From positions 1,178,001-1,242,000 of the forward strand of contig NZ_JAUTBD010000001.1 of NCBI RefSeq assembly GCF_030818935.1: a DNA stretch of 64,000 nt, written 5' to 3'. The DNA comes from Microbacterium sp. SORGH_AS_1204 (lineage in GTDB: Bacteria > Actinomycetota > Actinomycetes > Actinomycetales > Microbacteriaceae). Below, piece by piece: positions 60,699 through 64,000 of the stretch (its first letter is position 1; each line of letters opens with the position of its first letter). Below the pieces are notes generated by a model. It saw only the letters and a list, made by a program, of their open reading frames with translations, was not told the origin of the DNA and did no database searches. The translations under genes and the position numbers were made by a program.

Positions 60699-61472
60699 TC
60701 AGGCGTGGCGGCCGATGCGGCGGGCGAGCTCGGCGGCGGCGGTGGATGCCGCGGAGGCCAGGGCCGTGGCATCCCTCTCCGCGCCGTCGCTCGGCCACGT
60801 GATCGCCACGGCGGCGGCGGGCCAGCCGGCGTGATCGAGCACGGCCGCGGCGACCGAGCGGAACCCGGGTGTGACCTCGCCGTCTTCACTGGCGTAGCCC
60901 GCGGCGCGCACCTCCCGCAGCAGCTCCCGCAGCGCGCGCGGGGTCGCGGGGCCCAGACCGTGGCGTTGCGTGAGGGCCGTGGCATCCGGGAACGACGCCC
61001 GCACCTGCTCGCGGGGGAGAGCGGCGAGCATGGCGCGGCCCGTCGCGGTGAGGTGCGCGGGAAGGCGCACGCCGACGTCGGTCACCAGCGCCGGCCGCCG
61101 CGGGGCGCGCTCCTCGACGATGTAGAGCACGTCGCGGCCGGCGAGCACGGCGAGGTGCGCGGACTCGCCCACGCGGTCCGACAGCGCGGCCAGCACTGGT
61201 CTGCCCAGGCGCGCGAGGGGCTGCTGGCGGGCGTAGCCGCCGCCGAGCTCGAACGCGGCGGTGCCCAGCCCCCACCGCCGGTCGCCCGGGAGGTGCACGA
61301 CGTATCCGTGCTGTTCGAGGGTCGCGAGCAGGTGGTAGGTGCTCGAGCGGGGGATGCCCAGCGTTGTGGCGATCGATTGCGCGGCCATCGGTCCCGGCTG
61401 CCGTGCGAGCAGCGAGAGGATCCGCAGCGTCTGATCGGCGGCGGGAACCTGCGGGCGCGGATTGTCTGGCAT
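60699..61472 (-). CDS. IclR-family regulator of histidine utilisation
   Basis: 257 residues. The winged helix is at residues about 10-70 (ADQTLRILSLLARQPGPMAA, then IPRSSTYHLLATLEQHGYV). The effector domain follows (LARLGRPVLAALSDRVGESA, HLTATGRAMLAALP, DGEVTPGFRSVAAAV). It is divergent from hutH, 62 bp apart, and an 18-bp palindrome covers its start codon, so it probably represses the hut genes and itself. The ATG at 61470-61472 gives the usual short N-terminus. Confidence 0.92.
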   Translation of the reverse strand: MPDNPRPQVPAADQTLRILSLLARQPGPMAAQSIATTLGIPRSSTYHLLATLEQHGYVVHLPGDRRWGLGTAAFELGGGYARQQPLARLGRPVLAALSDRVGESAHLAVLAGRDVLYIVEERAPRRPALVTDVGVRLPAHLTATGRAMLAALPREQVRASFPDATALTQRHGLGPATPRALRELLREVRAAGYASEDGEVTPGFRSVAAAVLDHAGWPAAAVAITWPSDGAERDATALASAASTAAAELARRIGRHA

Positions 61473-61480
61473 GACAGACA
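61463..61480. promoter_or_regulatory. IclR operator overlapping the regulator's start codon
   Basis: TGTCTGGCATGACAGACA is an 18-bp palindrome with one mismatched pair (arms TGTCTG/CAGACA). It covers the ATG of the IclR gene and lies about 55 bp upstream of hutH. Size and symmetry fit an IclR operator. Confidence 0.65.
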
Positions 61481-61533
61481 CAGGATGCCAGAACACCCTC
61501 GCCGAGGGCCATCGCCCGCGGTGGAATCGGCGT

Positions 61534-63072
61534 ATGAACGACAGCGTCACCCTCGGATCCCGGCCCCTCACCCCGCGCGAGGTGGTGGATGTCGCGCGGC
61601 TCGGCATGCGGGTCGACGTCGACGCCGACGCCCTCCAGCGCGTGGCCGACACGCGCGCGCTCATCGAGGGCCTCGCCGACGACCCGCAGCCGCACTACGG
61701 CATCTCGACGGGCTTCGGCGCCCTCGCGACGACGTTCATCGCGGAGGACCGCCGCGCGCAGCTGCAAGCGAGTCTCATCCGTTCCCACGCGGCCGGCACC
61801 GGCGCCGAGGTCGAGCGCGAGGTGGTGCGCGCCCTCATGCTGCTGCGGCTGCAGACGCTGTGCACCGGTCGCACGGGCGTCCGCCCCGTCGTCGTCGAGA
61901 CCTACGCCGCGCTGCTGAACGCCGGCATCACCCCGGTCGTGCGCGAGTACGGCTCCCTCGGCTGCTCGGGCGACCTGGCCCCGCTGTCGCACGTCGCGCT
62001 CGCGGTGATGGGCGAGGGCGAGGTGCGCGATGCGTCCGGCACCCTCCGGTCGGCCGCCGAGGCCCTCGCCGCGGCCGGCATCGAGCCCGTGGCCCTGCGC
62101 GAGAAGGAGGGGCTCGCCCTCATCAACGGCACCGACGGCATGCTCGGCATGCTGCTGCTCGCGCTGCACGACCTCGAGGTGCTCCTCACCACCGCCGATG
62201 TGGCGGCGGCGGTCTCGATCGAGTCGCAGCTCGGGACGGCTGCCGTCTTCGCCGCCGACCTCATGGCGTTGCGGCCGCAGCACGGGCAGGCCGAGTCGGC
62301 CGCGCACCTGCGCGCGTTCCTGGCCGGCTCGGCGATCGTCGCGAGCCACCGCGGACCCGAATGCACCCGCGTGCAGGACGCGTACTCGCTGCGGTGCGCA
62401 CCCCAGGTGCACGGCGCCGCCCGCGACACGATGGCGCACGCGACGGTCGTCGCCGAGCGGGAGCTCGAGTCCGCCGTCGACAACCCCGTCGTCACCGTCG
62501 ACGGTCGTGTCGAGTCGAACGGCAACTTCCACGGCGCGCCGGTGGCGTACGTGCTCGACTTCCTCGCGATCGCCGTGGCCGATGTGGCATCCATGTCGGA
62601 ACGGCGCACCGACCGCGCACTCGACGTGGCGCGCAGCAACGGCCTGCCGCCGTTCCTCGCCGACGAGGTGGGGGTCGACTCGGGGCTCATGATCGCGCAG
62701 TACGCCGCCGCCGGCATCGTGTCGGAGCTCAAGCGCCTCGCCGCTCCCGCCTCGGTGGATTCGATCCCCTCGAGCGCCATGCAGGAGGACCATGTCTCGA
62801 TGGGCTGGGCCGGGGCCCGCAAGCTCCGTCGCGCGATCGACGGTCTCGCGCGGGTGCTCGCCATCGAGGTGATGACCGGATGCCGCGCCCTCGACCTGCG
62901 CGCTCCGCTGACGCCCGCCGCCGCGACCGGTGCCGTGCGCGACCTCGTGCGCACGCGCGTCGCCGGCCCGGGCCCCGACCGCTTCGTCTCGCCCGAGATC
63001 GAGGCGGTGACCGAACTCGTCGCCTCGGGTGAGATCGTCCGCGCCGCCCTCGCCGTCGCGTTCCCCGGGTAG
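61534..63072 (+). CDS. hutH: Histidine ammonia-lyase
   Basis: 512 residues, the normal length. The MIO cofactor triad lies in [14 protein letters not shown] as Cys-Ser-Gly, a variant of the usual Ala-Ser-Gly. Other conserved parts: [11 protein letters not shown] near the N-terminus, ESAVDNPVV and [14 protein letters not shown] [12 protein letters not shown] near the C-terminus. It deaminates histidine to urocanate, the first step of the Hut pathway; the urocanate hydratase gene follows after 37 bp with a strong AAGGAG site. Start ATG at 61534; earlier in-frame starts overlap the operator. Confidence 0.96.
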   Translation: MNDSVTLGSRPLTPREVVDVARLGMRVDVDADALQRVADTRALIEGLADDPQPHYGISTGFGALATTFIAEDRRAQLQASLIRSHAAGTGAEVEREVVRALMLLRLQTLCTGRTGVRPVVVETYAALLNAGITPVVREYGSLGCSGDLAPLSHVALAVMGEGEVRDASGTLRSAAEALAAAGIEPVALREKEGLALINGTDGMLGMLLLALHDLEVLLTTADVAAAVSIESQLGTAAVFAADLMALRPQHGQAESAAHLRAFLAGSAIVASHRGPECTRVQDAYSLRCAPQVHGAARDTMAHATVVAERELESAVDNPVVTVDGRVESNGNFHGAPVAYVLDFLAIAVADVASMSERRTDRALDVARSNGLPPFLADEVGVDSGLMIAQYAAAGIVSELKRLAAPASVDSIPSSAMQEDHVSMGWAGARKLRRAIDGLARVLAIEVMTGCRALDLRAPLTPAAATGAVRDLVRTRVAGPGPDRFVSPEIEAVTELVASGEIVRAALAVAFPG

Positions 63073-63109
63073 GCCCCGCCCGCTTCCGTCCGATCGAAGG
63101 AGATCCGCC

Positions 63110-64000
63110 ATGACCGACACCCCCATGACCGCCGACCCGACCACGACCGGCGCCACCCTGGCAGCCGATGTCGCTGGCGATCCCGCACCGGGCGGCGACC
63201 CCACTGCGGCCGCCCCCGCCGCCGTGGCGTCCGTCATCCGCGCCGCCCGCGGCACCACGCGCACCGCGAAGAGCTGGGGCGCCGAGGCCGCCAAGCGCAT
63301 GCTCATGAACAACCTCGACCCCGAGGTCGCCGAGCGCCCCGGTGACCTCGTCGTCTACGGCGGCACGGGCAAGGCCGCGCGGTCGTGGGCGGCGTACGAG
63401 GCGATCGTCCGGACCCTCGACCAGCTCGAACCCGACGAGACCCTGCTGGTGCAGTCGGGCAAGCCCGTGGGCGTCTTCCGCACGCACGAGTGGGCGCCCG
63501 CGCGTGCTCATCGCCAACTCGAACCTCGTCGGCGACTGGGCGACGTGGCCCGAGTTCCGCCGGCTCGAGGAGCTCGGTCTGACGATGTACGGCCAGATGA
63601 CCGCGGGGTCGTGGATCTACATCGGCACGCAGGGCATCCTGCAGGGCACGTACGAGACCTTCGCGGCGGTGGCGCGGTCGCTCGGACGCGCCTCGCTCGC
63701 CGGCACCCTCACCCTCACCGCCGGCTGCGGCGGCATGGGCGGCGCGCAACCGCTCGCCGTGACGATGAACGGCGGGGCGGTGCTCATCGTCGACGTCGAC
63801 CGCGCGCGGCTCGACCGCCGTGTCGCTCGTGGCTATCTCGACGAGGTCGCCGACGATCTCGATGCCGCCGTGGAACGGGTGACCGCCGCGCGCGATGCGG
63901 GTGAGGCGCTGTCGGTCGGCGTCGAGGGGAACGCGGCCGAGATCTTCCCGGAACTCCTCGCCCGCGGCATCCGCTGCGACATCGTCACCGACCAGACGAG
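63110..64000 (+). pseudogene. hutU: Urocanate hydratase, frameshifted and cut by the window end
   Basis: From the ATG at 63110 the frame encodes a disordered extension (about 40 residues), then [20 protein letters not shown] and [16 protein letters not shown], as in urocanase, up to [11 protein letters not shown]. There the frame breaks: deleting one base in the CCC at 63497-63499 restores [40 protein letters not shown] and the NAD-binding [20 protein letters not shown], which then runs to the window edge. As written, the first frame stops near 63904. It is either a real frameshift or a single-base sequencing error in a C-run. Confidence 0.85.

Noticed and set aside
57626..60985. A 1119-codon open frame on the minus strand spanning the dehydrogenase and the repeat field
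   Set aside because: Only its last 357 codons are a real protein. The upstream part is Pro/Arg/His-rich translation of the 15-bp and 159-bp repeats; GC-rich DNA keeps frames open by chance.

Overview
The window is high-GC actinobacterial DNA. Two Lsr2-type nucleoid proteins, dense GC-rich coding, many GTG starts and the run of housekeeping genes from mscL to the tRNA-Ala gene suggest Microbacteriaceae, most likely Microbacterium or a close relative. The family is an inference from content and style; no 16S rRNA gene is present.

Layout. 1-8.99 kb is core-like: the start of an ogt-type DNA repair gene, a 1234-residue SF1-helicase-like protein whose ATPase motifs have decayed, a small protein built on a 45-bp repeat, mscL, an FmdB-type zinc ribbon gene, 5-formyl-THF cyclo-ligase, galU, a RimJ-like acetyltransferase, a coiled-coil membrane protein and tRNA-Ala(CGC). 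From 8.99 to 16.33 kb a lower-GC block lies between two perfect 49-bp direct repeats, the first touching the 3' end of the tRNA. It carries an MFS drug exporter with a TetR regulator, a membrane methyltransferase with a PadR regulator, a KAP NTPase and two small double-HTH proteins, but no integrase. A complete IS1249-like element with an 8-bp target duplication follows (16.37-17.61 kb), then a scrambled IS remnant (17.67-18.61 kb) containing an in-frame IS1249/IS110 chimera.

18.6-42.1 kb is a large catabolic cluster. Divergent, translationally coupled operons encode a TetR regulator, alcohol dehydrogenase, an NTF2-like protein, three YtcJ-type amidohydrolases, an oligopeptide-type ABC transporter (with a permease-ATPase fusion), a histidine phosphatase, a GH3 glycosidase, a copper amine oxidase, MoaF, an esterase, an O-methyltransferase-like protein and an MFS transporter. 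Four intergenic sites share an 18-bp palindrome (consensus TWTCTMCAR.YTGKAGAWA), pointing to one regulon that imports and dismantles an unidentified amine-containing, perhaps glycosylated or N-acylated, compound. This is the strongest candidate for an undescribed system. A second is the five-gene overlapping operon at 43.7-50.1 kb: a secreted pseudo-glycosidase (GH26-like) fused to an OpgC acyltransferase, a cellulose-synthase-like glycosyltransferase with a ~150-residue insertion, and a GAF-PP2C / STAS / HATPase partner-switching module.

50.1-64 kb returns to core-like genes: a VOC protein, a MacB-type ABC export system with its adaptor, an APC permease, two lsr2 genes flanking acetolactate decarboxylase, leucine/glutamate-type dehydrogenase, a YbaK-like deacylase, a non-coding repeat field (15-bp minisatellite, 159-bp tandem repeat and hairpin elements), an IclR regulator, hutH and a frameshifted hutU that runs off the end.
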